The notes beneath the pieces were generated by a model. It had not been told where the DNA came from. It saw only the letters and a program-made list of their open reading frames with translations, and searched no databases. From positions 124,001-188,000 of the forward strand of contig NZ_MQUS01000001.1 in the NCBI RefSeq assembly GCF_001953885.1: a stretch of 64,000 nucleotides of DNA, in the 5' to 3' direction. Positions 33,771-41,876 of the stretch are shown here, in pieces. Source of the DNA: Streptomyces sp. IMTB 2501. GTDB lineage: Bacteria; Actinomycetota; Actinomycetes; Streptomycetales; Streptomycetaceae. The position numbers and the translations under genes are program-made. Numbering within the stretch: position 1 is the stretch's first letter; each line of letters begins with the position of its first letter.

Positions 33771-35264
33771 CTACTTCTCGAACCGGCTCCGGTTCGCGTT
33801 GCCCGAGTTGCCCTGCGGGGGCTTCTGGGCTTCCTTCTTGAGCTTCGCCTCAGACATGGCCGACTTGTCGTCGGCACCCTGCTGGGCTATCGCCATCTGC
33901 TGCTTCTGCTCCTGAGTCTGGTACTTGTCGGCACGCTCCATTTCGGTGCGGGCCTCCTCCTCAAGGAGCTGGTCAAATCGAGCGATCTGCGACGGCGTGT
34001 AGCCCGCGTCCTGCCAGAGCTGCTGCTTCGGGACGTTGAGCTGCTGGAGCTTCAGCAAAGAGTCGATGTGCTGGGCCTCGGTGCGGTTCTCCGGGTCACG
34101 CCAGATGACCTCCGCAGCCGCGTACTCCTCCTGCTTGCCGCCCTTCTCGACCTCGACGGCCAGGCGGATGACTTCCTCCCACGCCTCACCGAAGTGCAGC
34201 ATCCGCTCCTTGGTCTTGGAGACCAGACCTGCTTCCGCAGAGGTGATCGCGTCACCGCTCGGCGGCTGGCCGCCCTTGAGCATGTAGTGGAAGGGAATGC
34301 GGCTGATGCTCGCCATGTGCTGAACGAGCATGTCTACGAGATCCACGTAGTTGCTCAGGTCAGCAGCGGCGAACTGGCCGAACGAGGCGGCCGGGTCCTC
34401 GGCCTGGAGGAGCTTGTCTACAGCCACCTTGAACGGCTCGATGGGATTGCCGTTCTCGTCCTCCTGGATCTCCAGACCCGTCACGTACCGCTGGGGCCAG
34501 GCCGCGTACTCCGACGCCACGAGCGAGTCAGCGACGGTCTTGTTGATCGCGTCCTGGATCGGGATGACCGTCGCCAGATCCGACATCGGCTCGCCCACCA
34601 GGCGGGCTCGGTTCTGGATCGGCACCACTGGAGGCCGGCCCAGAGGGTTCGGCTCCGTCCGGTCGATCGAGTAGCCCCCGATCTTCCAGTCCCCGGTGTA
34701 GACCTTGTCGCCCCACCACAGGGTGCAGAACTGCCGTCCCCAGTCGTCCACGTAGTACTTGGACGCAGCCTCGATCTCGTGGCGCGAGCCCGGCTTGTAC
34801 TGGACGACCATGTGTTCCGCGGACTCGATGGAGATGACGGCCTTGCCCTCATCGTCAGCCCACACCACCGCGTAGGCCGCACCCTGGATCATCGCGTCCA
34901 GGTGCGCTGCGTTGGACTCTGAGTCGAGCCGGTTCCGCTGCCAGATCTCACGAGCGATCGTGTCCTCGGTCGGCTCCTCCGACAGGCGGAAGCCGTCGAT
35001 GAACATGCGCTCATTAACGGAGTCGATGATCAGGCCGCAGAAGTTGTCGTTCCAGCGCTCAAAGATATGAGCGAACTCGGTCCGGTACTTGGACTGAGCG
35101 AACAGCATTTTCTGGTGCTTGCCGTCGTAATACTCGCCAAAGCGCTTGTAGTTGCCGGAGCGGGAAGCGAGCTTCGAGGCAAGATAGTCCATCCACATCT
35201 GCGGTGTAGATGGCGGGGACATGACCCCTTCATTGCCAGGAGTGTCGAGCGCGGCAGTAGCCAT
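33771..35264 (-). CDS. Portal protein (497 aa)
   Basis: SPP1-gp6-like portal: N-terminal SRSGNYKRFGEYYDGKH, a clip/stem region with FCTLWWGDKVYTGDW, then PFHYMLKGGQPPSGDAI, a hallmark of this family, and a charged C-terminus. Forms the DNA channel at the capsid vertex. Directly downstream of the large terminase. Confidence 0.85.
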   Translation of the reverse strand: MATAALDTPGNEGVMSPPSTPQMWMDYLASKLASRSGNYKRFGEYYDGKHQKMLFAQSKYRTEFAHIFERWNDNFCGLIIDSVNERMFIDGFRLSEEPTEDTIAREIWQRNRLDSESNAAHLDAMIQGAAYAVVWADDEGKAVISIESAEHMVVQYKPGSRHEIEAASKYYVDDWGRQFCTLWWGDKVYTGDWKIGGYSIDRTEPNPLGRPPVVPIQNRARLVGEPMSDLATVIPIQDAINKTVADSLVASEYAAWPQRYVTGLEIQEDENGNPIEPFKVAVDKLLQAEDPAASFGQFAAADLSNYVDLVDMLVQHMASISRIPFHYMLKGGQPPSGDAITSAEAGLVSKTKERMLHFGEAWEEVIRLAVEVEKGGKQEEYAAAEVIWRDPENRTEAQHIDSLLKLQQLNVPKQQLWQDAGYTPSQIARFDQLLEEEARTEMERADKYQTQEQKQQMAIAQQGADDKSAMSEAKLKKEAQKPPQGNSGNANRSRFEK

Positions 35265-35286
35265 CTGGTCCCCTTTCGAGCGGGGC

Positions 35287-36849
35287 TCAGAAACCGACTA
35301 CTCGCCTCCGTTTGATCTGGAGACGTCCATCCGCAATCGCGTCAGCGCGTGCTTCAAGTGCAAGTACGGCAGCCACCGCGAGGTCAATCTTTCGTTTGGA
35401 TCGCGGCGAGTCCTTAGTGATGAGATCGCCTTGAGGAACTTCCCGAACAACCGCCTGAAGGACATGGCGAGTCAGCTCGGTCTCACCGACGTGAGAGAGG
35501 TCTCCGACCATCACGGCCGTGCGGAAACGCTCCACGGCCTGAACCATCCGCGTGGGCTTGTTGGTCCAGTACTCGAATACGTAGTCGTCGCCCCACTCGA
35601 CCGCCCAGCGGCCGATGTTCTCTTGCCACCACGGAGGATCTGCGTACATCCACTCCACCCGATAGGTCTCGAAAGCGCGCTTCACCGCGGCCTCCACGGA
35701 GAGCACATCAACTTCCCAGTCGTCCTTGGCGTGTTCGGGTCGAATCCACTGTCCGAGGGTGAACAGCTTCGCGTCGTGAAGCCTGATGCCGACCAAGGCT
35801 GTGCCGTCTCCTCGGACGCTTCCATCGAAGCCAATGGCTATCTGCTCGCCAGGCTTGATGTCGTTGATGGACTCGCAGGCATCCCACTCGGCCTTGTTCA
35901 TCCACCCGTCGCTGGACTCAGCGATCTGGTTGAAGAAGAACCGACAGTACGTGCTGTCCGGAGTGGTGCGGTCGTACAGGATGGTCTTCGTGAGACCGTC
36001 GATGTCCGCCCAGTGGGCGTCGCCGTACGCCTCGATGAGCGCGGCCCTGACCTTCTCCTCGTCTCGGATGTCCTCGACAGCGATCGAGCCCTCAAGGCAG
36101 TCGTAGAGCCAGAAGCCCTGTGAGACCATGTCGGATTCGAAGATGATCTGCGCTACGGAATCTTCGTTGGGATTGAAGGCGTTGGTGGTCGTAACCCACC
36201 TTGAACCGGCCTTAGTTGTCTTTTCAATGTTGCGCTTCAAGGTTTGGTAGAAGTCCGGGCCTCCCGTGCTTCCCACCCAGTGATGTACCTCGTCCATCAC
36301 GCAAAACGATGGCCGGTTTCCTTCATTTGTTCGGCCCGCCGTGGCCTTCGGAGAGATGCTTCCCGGCTTGCCAGACTTGAACTGGACCATGGACTTGGAG
36401 ATCTCAAGGCCGTACTCCTTCTCGGCCGCAGACTCCGACAACATCCCTCGAATCATGTCGAGGGTCTGCTGCGTCTGGTCGAGCGCGGTAGCGCCGAGCT
36501 GAACTACCGGAAGCGGTACGCGCTTCGCCACCGGCATCCCGTCCTCATCCCAGTGGGAGAAGCGACAGGGCCCGATGAACTCCACGATCGCCAACGCGGC
36601 GAGAAGCGGCGTCTTGCCCCAGCCCTTTGCTCGGCGAAGAGTGCCGGCCGCGTACTTCCAAGTCCCATCCGGGTTGATGGCATAGAACCAGAGAACGAAC
36701 TTCAACTGCTCCGGCGTGAACTTCCACGGCTCGCCCGCGGAATCGCCATCAGGCTGGACAATGTACTTCTGCGCCCACCTGATGATCTGGTACCCGAGGG
36801 TTTCGTTCGGTGCCGGAACTCCCTTGGGCAGGTTGCCCGTTTGAGCCAC
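35287..36849 (-). CDS. terL: Terminase large subunit (520 aa)
   Basis: DNA-packaging motor. A variant Walker A is visible at LRRAKGWGKTPLLAALA (about residue 92), Walker B at PSFCVMDEVHHW (about 180), and the RNase H-like nuclease region at AIGFDGSVRGDGTALVGI (about 335) with later aspartates. Starts 13 bases after the small terminase stop. Confidence 0.9.
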   Translation of the reverse strand: MAQTGNLPKGVPAPNETLGYQIIRWAQKYIVQPDGDSAGEPWKFTPEQLKFVLWFYAINPDGTWKYAAGTLRRAKGWGKTPLLAALAIVEFIGPCRFSHWDEDGMPVAKRVPLPVVQLGATALDQTQQTLDMIRGMLSESAAEKEYGLEISKSMVQFKSGKPGSISPKATAGRTNEGNRPSFCVMDEVHHWVGSTGGPDFYQTLKRNIEKTTKAGSRWVTTTNAFNPNEDSVAQIIFESDMVSQGFWLYDCLEGSIAVEDIRDEEKVRAALIEAYGDAHWADIDGLTKTILYDRTTPDSTYCRFFFNQIAESSDGWMNKAEWDACESINDIKPGEQIAIGFDGSVRGDGTALVGIRLHDAKLFTLGQWIRPEHAKDDWEVDVLSVEAAVKRAFETYRVEWMYADPPWWQENIGRWAVEWGDDYVFEYWTNKPTRMVQAVERFRTAVMVGDLSHVGETELTRHVLQAVVREVPQGDLITKDSPRSKRKIDLAVAAVLALEARADAIADGRLQIKRRRVVGF

Positions 36850-36861
36850 GGCACATCACCT

Positions 36862-37302
36862 CTAACCCTCTGAAAGCAGCTTGAACAGCTCCTTGTCCAT
36901 GTCTTCATCCGTGAGCTTCTTGGGCCCGTCCTGGGCCCTCTCGATTTCAACCGACTTGTCGAAGGACATGCGCAAGCGGGCGCGATCCTCTGTGGTGGCG
37001 CCCCACTTGCCGACCCGCTGACGGATCTCCCCGGCGTACTTCATGTCGCCTAGGTAGAAGGCATCCACGAGCTTGGTGACGATCTCCAGCTCGGCCCAGT
37101 CGGTCTCCATCCAGTCCTCGGTCTGAGGAGCGGATGACCACGTCTTCCAGAAGCGCTTGGCCCCGGCAGTCGAGATCCCCAGAGCCTTCGGCAGCTCCCT
37201 GCCCTCCCCGGACTGACCGGAGAGCTTCTTCTCACCCAGGGCGTGATCCTTGTTGCGCCGAACCGCGTTCGAGTTCGGCGCCGGCCCGCGTCGAGTTGCC
37301 AT
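36862..37302 (-). CDS. terS: Terminase small subunit, P27-like (146 aa)
   Basis: ATG 37302 (MATRRGPAPNSNAVRRNKDH) overlaps the upstream stop. A basic N-terminus, then a helical region and acidic end (LTDEDMDKELFKLLSEG), are typical of P27-type small terminases that recognise packaging sites. Confidence 0.75.
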   Translation of the reverse strand: MATRRGPAPNSNAVRRNKDHALGEKKLSGQSGEGRELPKALGISTAGAKRFWKTWSSAPQTEDWMETDWAELEIVTKLVDAFYLGDMKYAGEIRQRVGKWGATTEDRARLRMSFDKSVEIERAQDGPKKLTDEDMDKELFKLLSEG

Positions 37303-37484
37303 CAGCGAGCCCCCTTCAGGACCTCGGGGGAGACTCCGTACAGCTCGCCAAGCTCCTCCAGCTCGACCACCGCGGAGCGGTGCCACTCGCGCTTGAGCGC
37401 GGCCTTCGACGGGCGCTGGGCTCGAAGACGGGCTTGCTCGTGGTCGCAGTCGTCGGCCCAGGAGTCGAAGGCGCCGGTGGTCAT
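37302..37484 (-). CDS. Hypothetical protein upstream of terminase (60 aa)
   Basis: ATG 37484 (MTTGAFDSWADDC) has GGAG ten bases upstream; a longer frame to 37,610 overlaps the HNH gene and is less likely. Its C-terminus (LEELGELYGVSPEVLKG) looks helix-turn-helix-like. Its stop overlaps the terS start. Confidence 0.5.
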   Translation of the reverse strand: MTTGAFDSWADDCDHEQARLRAQRPSKAALKREWHRSAVVELEELGELYGVSPEVLKGAR

Positions 37485-37497
37485 CGCATCATCACTC

Positions 37498-37511
37498 CAT
37501 GAATGAACCAA
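37498..37511. repeat. Short repeat, inverted orientation
   Basis: ATGAATGAACCAACC, the reverse of the GGTTAGTTCATTCAT family, between the HNH gene and the next gene of the late operon. Confidence 0.5.
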
Positions 37512-37518
37512 CCGTCGC

Positions 37519-37854
37519 TCACCAGGAGCGACGGTCGTCGTAGTAGGTCTTGAGCGCGTGGCACTTGCCACAGAGCACCCAGAGGTTGTCGAGGTCCCAG
37601 GAGCCGCCACGGCTCACGGGGACAATGTGATCGACCTGGAGGTTCTCCCTGGTGCCGCACTTCTGGCAGGTGAACCGGTCGCGGGCGAGAACTCTGGCCC
37701 TACGCGAAGTCCAGTTCCCAGGACGGGAGTTGTTCCGGGCGGACTTCCTGTCCCAGCCCTTACGGGCGGGGGGAGCGTGCTCCTCGCACCGCCCTGAGCG
37801 GACCGTGATCCTGGTGCAGCCGCTGACGTAGCAGACGCTCTTGGCACGAGGCAT
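37519..37854 (-). CDS. HNH endonuclease (111 aa)
   Basis: Starts MPRAKSVCYVSGC at ATG 37854. Zinc-binding pairs (CQKC, CGKCH) surround the HNH core: LQVDHIVPVSRGG, then DNLWVLCGKCHALKT. HNH nucleases next to terminase assist cos cleavage in HK97-like packaging. First gene of the late operon. Confidence 0.85.
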   Translation of the reverse strand: MPRAKSVCYVSGCTRITVRSGRCEEHAPPARKGWDRKSARNNSRPGNWTSRRARVLARDRFTCQKCGTRENLQVDHIVPVSRGGSWDLDNLWVLCGKCHALKTYYDDRRSW

Positions 37855-37944
37855 GGGCTCACCCCCTATGAAGTTGAAATCCCGATGAGTCCGGACCATC
37901 CGGTTCTGGTGTCTGTGTGTGATGCGCTGCTGCATCGGGATCGG

Positions 37945-38014
37945 TGAATCGACAGGGACTCGAACCCTGACCTGCCTCCCGGACAGGGAGGAGTGCGCTC
38001 CTACACCGCGATTC
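37945..38014 (-). tRNA. Compact tRNA-Asp (GTC)
   Basis: Folds as acceptor GAATCG/CGATTC, D-stem GTGT/GCAC with a 6-base loop, and anticodon arm CCTCC-CTGTCCG-GGAGG with anticodon GTC. The T-arm is CAGGG-TTCGAGT-CCCTG and the discriminator is A. It is only 70 nt, with one base between acceptor and D-stem and a C-T mismatch at the seventh acceptor pair. No encoded CCA. It lies between the divergent late and early operons. Confidence 0.6.
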
Positions 38015-38075
38015 CAGCCGGGAGCTACCCGACCTTGGCCGGCCGAAGGGGATCAGCCTTGGCCGGTCGAATGAG

Positions 38076-38112
38076 TGGCCCCGGCTGGTTTCTGATCTGG
38101 CAGCCGGGGCCA
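38076..38112. terminator. Hairpin upstream of the tRNA
   Basis: TGGCCCCGGCTG pairs with CAGCCGGGGCCA (12 bp, 13-base loop). It lies between the tRNA and the divergent promoter region, with no T run. Confidence 0.45.
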
Positions 38113-38245
38113 ATGCCTTCCTGGACCTCTACCGGAAGAACTCAACGGGAGGTCTGACAAGAAGGAACCTTTCAAAGAGTAGGTCTGGCCTGACCTGTTC
38201 TTTAAAGAACTACTAACTAACTAACTTCTTCTCTCTTTCTTCTTC

Positions 38246-38283
38246 TCACTATAAATGTCGGTGTCTCTGGGGTAGTCAGGGGA
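38246..38283 (+). promoter_or_regulatory. 38-bp element shared with 3943-3981
   Basis: CTCACTATAAATGTCGGTG, then TGGGG and CAGGGGAC. The AT-rich TATAAA could be a -10 box. Precedes the repressor/replication operon as the other copy precedes the accessory operon. Confidence 0.45.
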
Positions 38284-38290
38284 CAAGTAT

Positions 38291-38305
38291 AAGTAGAGAT
38301 GTGAC
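38291..38305 (+). promoter_or_regulatory. 15-bp motif site, variant
   Basis: AAGTAGAGATGTGAC, three mismatches to consensus. TAGACT at 38,320 lies 15 bases after GTGACA, so it may mark an operator at a promoter. Confidence 0.5.
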
Positions 38306-38357
38306 ACAGGTCTCTTGCGCTAGACTCTACGGGTGAGTAGCGTGTGAGGTGTGTCTC

Positions 38358-38372
38358 ACTTTGGGATGTGAT
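38358..38372 (+). promoter_or_regulatory. 15-bp motif site at the repressor promoter
   Basis: ACTTTGGGATGTGAT. Core TTGGGATGTGA is identical to consensus and overlaps the presumed -35 of the repressor gene. Confidence 0.65.
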
Positions 38373-38405
38373 CCGAACCTTCCGATAGGCCCTCGGCGAT
38401 GTCCG

Positions 38406-38951
38406 ATGTTAGGGTCACGGGTGGCCAAGTTAGTTGAGTGGAGCAAACAAAGGGGAGCGAGTCGGGTGCAGAAGGTTCTTCCAGACCTCAATGCGCTGGT
38501 CCGCCTGAAGGAGCAAGGCCTCACGGATGACCAGATCGGCGCCCGGTACAACGTGAGCGGCCAGGCCGTGAACAAGGCCCTGACCTTGGGCGGGTACTAC
38601 ACCCAGGCCGTCTCCAGGGAAGTGATCGAGAAGGCCATCCCCTGGACCATCAAGCGCACCGAGGCGGCTGGCAGCCACCACAACTCGTACCTGGGCAAGT
38701 CCGTCATGGCGTACCTGCGTGTGGCCATGGGGGATGAGACAGCCAAGGACAGTCACCGCTTGGCTGCCAAGCGCCTACGCGCACGGCTGCTCCGTGACGA
38801 CCAGGTCATCGACTACGACTCCCACAGCAAGGACGGCTTCATTCTGGAGGACAGGGAGGAGCGGGACGGCGCTCTCATCTTCCGTTGGCCTGTCGGCAAA
38901 GACCTGCCGGAGGGGAAGATCCTTCATGCCATCACCCTCGATGAAGGTTAG
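38406..38951 (+). CDS. Repressor-like HTH protein (181 aa), cluster A-type
   Basis: Candidate immunity repressor. An HTH lies near the N-terminus (LKEQGLTDDQIGARYNVSGQAVNKAL), followed by an IPWTIK segment, a basic helical region (RLAAKRLRARLLRDDQ) and an IDYDSHSKDGF strand. From memory this order resembles the mycobacteriophage L5 gp71 repressor (HTH, FPW, helical region, VEFDP). Start ATG 38406 or GTG 38421 (AGGG upstream). It leads the rightward early operon and lies next to two motif sites. A terminator follows. Confidence 0.6.
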   Translation: MLGSRVAKLVEWSKQRGASRVQKVLPDLNALVRLKEQGLTDDQIGARYNVSGQAVNKALTLGGYYTQAVSREVIEKAIPWTIKRTEAAGSHHNSYLGKSVMAYLRVAMGDETAKDSHRLAAKRLRARLLRDDQVIDYDSHSKDGFILEDREERDGALIFRWPVGKDLPEGKILHAITLDEG

Positions 38952-38978
38952 TCCCCACGCACTTCCCACAGGGTGCGA

Positions 38979-39011
38979 CGAGGCCCCCACGGTGACACCG
39001 TGAGGGCCTCG
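38979..39011. terminator. Bidirectional terminator between convergent genes
   Basis: CGAGGCCCC.CACGG-tgaca-CCGTG.AGGGCCTCG. Separates the repressor gene from the leftward thioesterase gene. Confidence 0.75.
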
Positions 39012-39020
39012 TTGGTGTTG

Positions 39021-39425
39021 TCAGGTCGCGTAGGACGTCAAGACGTTTCGCTCGTGCTCTGAGAAGCGGCGGACCCGGCCAGTGTTGGAATCGAACGCGG
39101 CGATCACGGAACGGGACGCTACATATACGTCCTCGCCATCCTTGATCTCGCAGCAGAGCGTGATCGACGCGCCCCTCACGTTTTCTACCCACGCTTCTAT
39201 GGTCGCTGGCTCGCTTCGGTACACCAGAGGTCGGACAAACCTGAGTGTCTGCTCGTGCACGACGAAGTTCGAGGCGAGCCGTTCAGAGGGATCATCCGGG
39301 ATGAGTTCGGAGAACATCCGGAATCGGACGTCCTCCAGGTAGACGGCATAGACGGCATTGTTCACGTGGCCGTTGGCATCCATGTCGGCCCACCGCAGAG
39401 GGCACGAGTGTATGTAACGGGTCAC
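39021..39425 (-). CDS. Hotdog-fold acyl-CoA thioesterase (134 aa)
   Basis: 4HBT-type thioesterase. LRWADMDANGHVNNAVYAVYLEDVRFR is the YbgC/4HBT signature with its catalytic Asp; the remaining strands fit the hotdog fold. Substrate unknown. Cotranscribed leftward after the MmyB-like regulator and not part of the phage replication set, so likely lysogenic cargo. Confidence 0.82.
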   Translation of the reverse strand: MTRYIHSCPLRWADMDANGHVNNAVYAVYLEDVRFRMFSELIPDDPSERLASNFVVHEQTLRFVRPLVYRSEPATIEAWVENVRGASITLCCEIKDGEDVYVASRSVIAAFDSNTGRVRRFSEHERNVLTSYAT

Positions 39426-40264
39426 TGCTGCTCCTCGGTGTTTCCCGGGGTCTTGAACCCATCCATGTCATCCGGCCATGTGAGGAGTACGAGTCGCAGG
39501 CTGGGGAGGCTGGCTGGTGTGAACACCTGACTGATCGCGTCGATCGGCTCGTAGTTGAAGTATGGGAGCCGGGCTCGGAAATGATGTCCGTCCCGGTTGG
39601 AAACTACCGTGGTCTCCTCTTCCCAGAACGCGCGGATGATCGGATCTTCCAGGGCAGCGAGGAGGATACGCGCGATGGTTGTGTCTGCCCCTCGGCGGGC
39701 GATGTCCATGCGAATCATGCCGAGATAGACCCGGCAGTGCGACTCCCAGCTCACCAATTCCTTCCGGGCGTCGGGGTGGAGGAACGCCCAGCGCATCAGG
39801 TTGGCGTCAGGCTCGTATACCCACGGGGCCCAGTTCCCCCACGCCTTGTTGAACGCGACGATGTTCCAATCCTCGTCGGATACGTATGCGGGTCGCTCGC
39901 CCTGGTGGTTGAGTACCCAGGAGATGGGCCGCAACTTGGGGTCGTCTCGATGGGACGTGACGCCGACGGGGCTGGGGACGCCCATCGTCATCAAGAACAG
40001 AGTCATCCGTTCTGCGGGACCGAGGCCCAGGCAGTCTGCGATTCGCTGGAGCACATCGGCGTCGTACTTCACGGGCAGGCCGGCCTCGAACGTGCGATAC
40101 CACTTGTCGCTCTTCCCGCTGGCCTGTTGGACCTTGGACTGCGGCAGCGGTCCGTTCAGCCCCAGCTCCTGTCCGCGAGCCGCACGCCATGACTTCAGGT
40201 ACCTCGTCAGGTTCGACGCTGCGATGAGATCGGACACCTCGTACCGATGGGCTTGCTCGTTCAC
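39422..40264 (-). CDS. XRE-family regulator with MmyB-like ligand domain (280 aa)
   Basis: Start taken at GTG 40264, which has AAGG eight bases upstream; the frame extends to ATG 40345. The N-terminal HTH has LTRYLKSWRAARGQELG and VQQASGKSDKWYRTFEAG. The C-terminal part (LNHQGERPAYVSDEDWNIVAFN...WAFLHPDARKELVSWE) matches the MmyB/MLTR ligand-binding domain. Overlaps the thioesterase start. A palindromic ACCGGT operator lies upstream. Confidence 0.75.
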   Translation of the reverse strand: MNEQAHRYEVSDLIAASNLTRYLKSWRAARGQELGLNGPLPQSKVQQASGKSDKWYRTFEAGLPVKYDADVLQRIADCLGLGPAERMTLFLMTMGVPSPVGVTSHRDDPKLRPISWVLNHQGERPAYVSDEDWNIVAFNKAWGNWAPWVYEPDANLMRWAFLHPDARKELVSWESHCRVYLGMIRMDIARRGADTTIARILLAALEDPIIRAFWEEETTVVSNRDGHHFRARLPYFNYEPIDAISQVFTPASLPSLRLVLLTWPDDMDGFKTPGNTEEQQ

Positions 40265-40383
40265 CCGATGTGCCTTCCATGTTTGCTTACGCGTAGCTCC
40301 CACCATATGCAGACTGATCACCCGAACTGTTGGTTGCAACGGCATATCCCAGTGAATGTGGGATTAAGGTCACACATCGGTGA

Positions 40384-40422
40384 TCACCGGTAAAAAGTTA
40401 CCGGTGACTGCTTACCGGTGAG
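40384..40422. promoter_or_regulatory. ACCGGT palindrome plus extra half site
   Basis: TCACCGGTAA, four bases, then TTACCGGTGA: a perfect 10-bp inverted repeat. A third TTACCGGTGA half site starts at 40,413. It sits about 120 bases upstream of the MmyB-like gene start and fits an autoregulatory operator. Confidence 0.6.
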
Positions 40423-40705
40423 AAAGTGCCGCCCTTGTCCTGCTATACCTGCCCTTGACCAGCAGATTGCCCCTTCTGGATCGTTTGACGAGGCGTGAAT
40501 ATGTCGTGTGCATGCCTGTCATCTCGTCGTCGGATATGCGGGGTACGTGCTGCGGCGGGTGAGGGGGTGGATGGGGGAAGGGGGCCGTGGTGAGCGCCAC
40601 AGTTGGGATGTGATACAAACTGTCGCAGGTGCCCTAGAGTGGTTTTAGAGTTGCTTTAGAGTGGCTTGGGTCGCATAGGCCCGACAAAAGAAAGGCCGTC
40701 AGAGA
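40423..40705. other. Intergenic region before the replication genes
   Basis: About 280 bases without a supported gene. Contains the motif site at 40,600 and two tandem TAGAGTGG-type boxes (40,633 and 40,655) that could be -10 elements for the rightward operon. Confidence 0.45.
40600..40614 (+). promoter_or_regulatory. 15-bp motif site
   Basis: CAGTTGGGATGTGAT, about 92 bases upstream of the 40,706 gene; core identical to consensus. Confidence 0.7.
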
Positions 40706-41044
40706 GTGTTTCAAACCTTCAAGAACCTCAAGACCAGCGACCGCGCGGGCGAGATCCTGAAGGCGATATCGACGGTAGACACTACGTGCAATAGTCGTGT
40801 ATACACCGCAGCTTCCGGAGTTGTGGCCATGACAGCTCATGGTCTTGGGAGCGTCACCTGCGTCACCATTGCGGACAACATGGCAGAACCTGAACGGAAG
40901 ATGCTGATGGAACTTGAAGCGCGCATCGGCTGCTGTCTCGGGGACGCCGAGATCATCCTTCGCGAAGAGTGCGACTGGCCGCACCCGCAGATGAAGGGCT
41001 CCACCTGCTTCATCCAGTTCGAGATTTTCGAGGAGTATGTATGA
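40706..41044 (+). CDS. Hypothetical early protein (112 aa)
   Basis: GTG 40706 after AAAGG. Contains ITFG-free, mostly alpha/beta sequence with several cysteines (EECDWPHPQMKGSTC). No family recognised; coupled to the nuclease gene by an ATGA overlap. Confidence 0.55.
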   Translation: MFQTFKNLKTSDRAGEILKAISTVDTTCNSRVYTAASGVVAMTAHGLGSVTCVTIADNMAEPERKMLMELEARIGCCLGDAEIILREECDWPHPQMKGSTCFIQFEIFEEYV

Positions 41045-41847
41045 CCGTCGAGGCCAACTACGAGCGGTGGGCAGAGATGCCCCGCTCCGTCAGCCAGATC
41101 ACAGAGTTCGAGGAGTGTCCGTACAAGGCGTGGCTAAAGCGTGTCGAGCGGGTCGAGCCGAGGCCGGCCGCGTGGAGTACCCACGGCACGGCCTTCCATG
41201 TGGCCGCCGAGCACTTCGAGAAGTCCGGCCGGGAGATGACGGTCGACCAAGCCGTCAACGTCTTCCAGGACGAGTACAGCAAGGGCATCAACCGTGACCT
41301 GGGCAAGCTCAACGACATTGACCAGTGGATGAGGGCCAATCGCGGCACGGCTGCTGACGACCTGGAGGAGCGCTTCGCCAAAGGAACCGAGCAGACGCGC
41401 CGCTACGTCGAGTACGTGCAGGACCAGGCCCCCGTGCTCTGGAACCACGACGGCGTGCCCGCCGTCGAGATGTACTTCAAGGCCGACTTCGAGAGCGTCA
41501 AGGTCCGCGGCTATATCGACCAGGTTGTCTTGAACAAGGACGAGACCCTGCGGGTTCGGGACCTCAAGACCGGCTCCACCAAGTCAAAGTTCCAGCTCTG
41601 GGTCTACGGTCTGGCCCTGAACCAGCTCTACCCCGACGAGCAGGTGACCAACGGGGACTGGTACCTCGCCAAGGACCACCGGCTCTCCCGGCCCGTCAAG
41701 ATGGCCGACGCCGACCAGGACGAGATCACCGAGCGCATCGTCGCCATGGACCAGGGCGTGAAGTCCGGAGCCTTCCCGGCGAAGCCGGGCTTCGGATGTC
41801 GATTTTGCGATGTGTCCCATGGCTGTTCTTTTCGCTCTCGAAGTTGA
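41041..41847 (+). CDS. Cas4/RecB-like PD-(D/E)XK nuclease with Fe-S cysteines (268 aa)
   Basis: ATG 41041. Catalytic motifs: an early conserved H in THGTAFHVAAEHFE, then VRGYIDQV and VRDLKTG (the D...DxK core). An N-terminal cysteine (FEECPYKAW) and three C-terminal ones (CRFCDVSHGC) form the Cas4/AddB-type 4Fe-4S site. Such exonucleases occur in L5-like early regions and probably process DNA ends for recombination or replication. Confidence 0.85.
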   Translation: MTVEANYERWAEMPRSVSQITEFEECPYKAWLKRVERVEPRPAAWSTHGTAFHVAAEHFEKSGREMTVDQAVNVFQDEYSKGINRDLGKLNDIDQWMRANRGTAADDLEERFAKGTEQTRRYVEYVQDQAPVLWNHDGVPAVEMYFKADFESVKVRGYIDQVVLNKDETLRVRDLKTGSTKSKFQLWVYGLALNQLYPDEQVTNGDWYLAKDHRLSRPVKMADADQDEITERIVAMDQGVKSGAFPAKPGFGCRFCDVSHGCSFRSRS

Positions 41848-41855
41848 GATGTGAC
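41841..41855 (+). promoter_or_regulatory. 15-bp motif site
   Basis: AAGTTGAGATGTGAC, one mismatch, overlapping the stop codon region of the nuclease gene. Confidence 0.7.
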
Positions 41856-41876
41856 ATTCAGTAGGAAGGAGAACCG

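Larger units (their letters stand above)
38113..38405. promoter_or_regulatory. Divergent control region between late operon and repressor gene
   Basis: About 290 bases, unusually AT-rich for this prophage (ACTAACTAACTAAC, then a C/T-rich tract). It contains the 38-bp element shared with 3.9 kb, two 15-bp motif sites (38,291 variant; 38,358) and a possible promoter for the repressor: TTGGGA at 38,361 and GATAGG at 38,384, 17 bases apart. The motif overlaps the presumed -35, which would allow autoregulation. Confidence 0.55.

Noticed and set aside
32007..34922. A 971-codon + strand frame opposite capsid, scaffold and portal genes
   Set aside because: Shadow of three confidently identified leftward genes.
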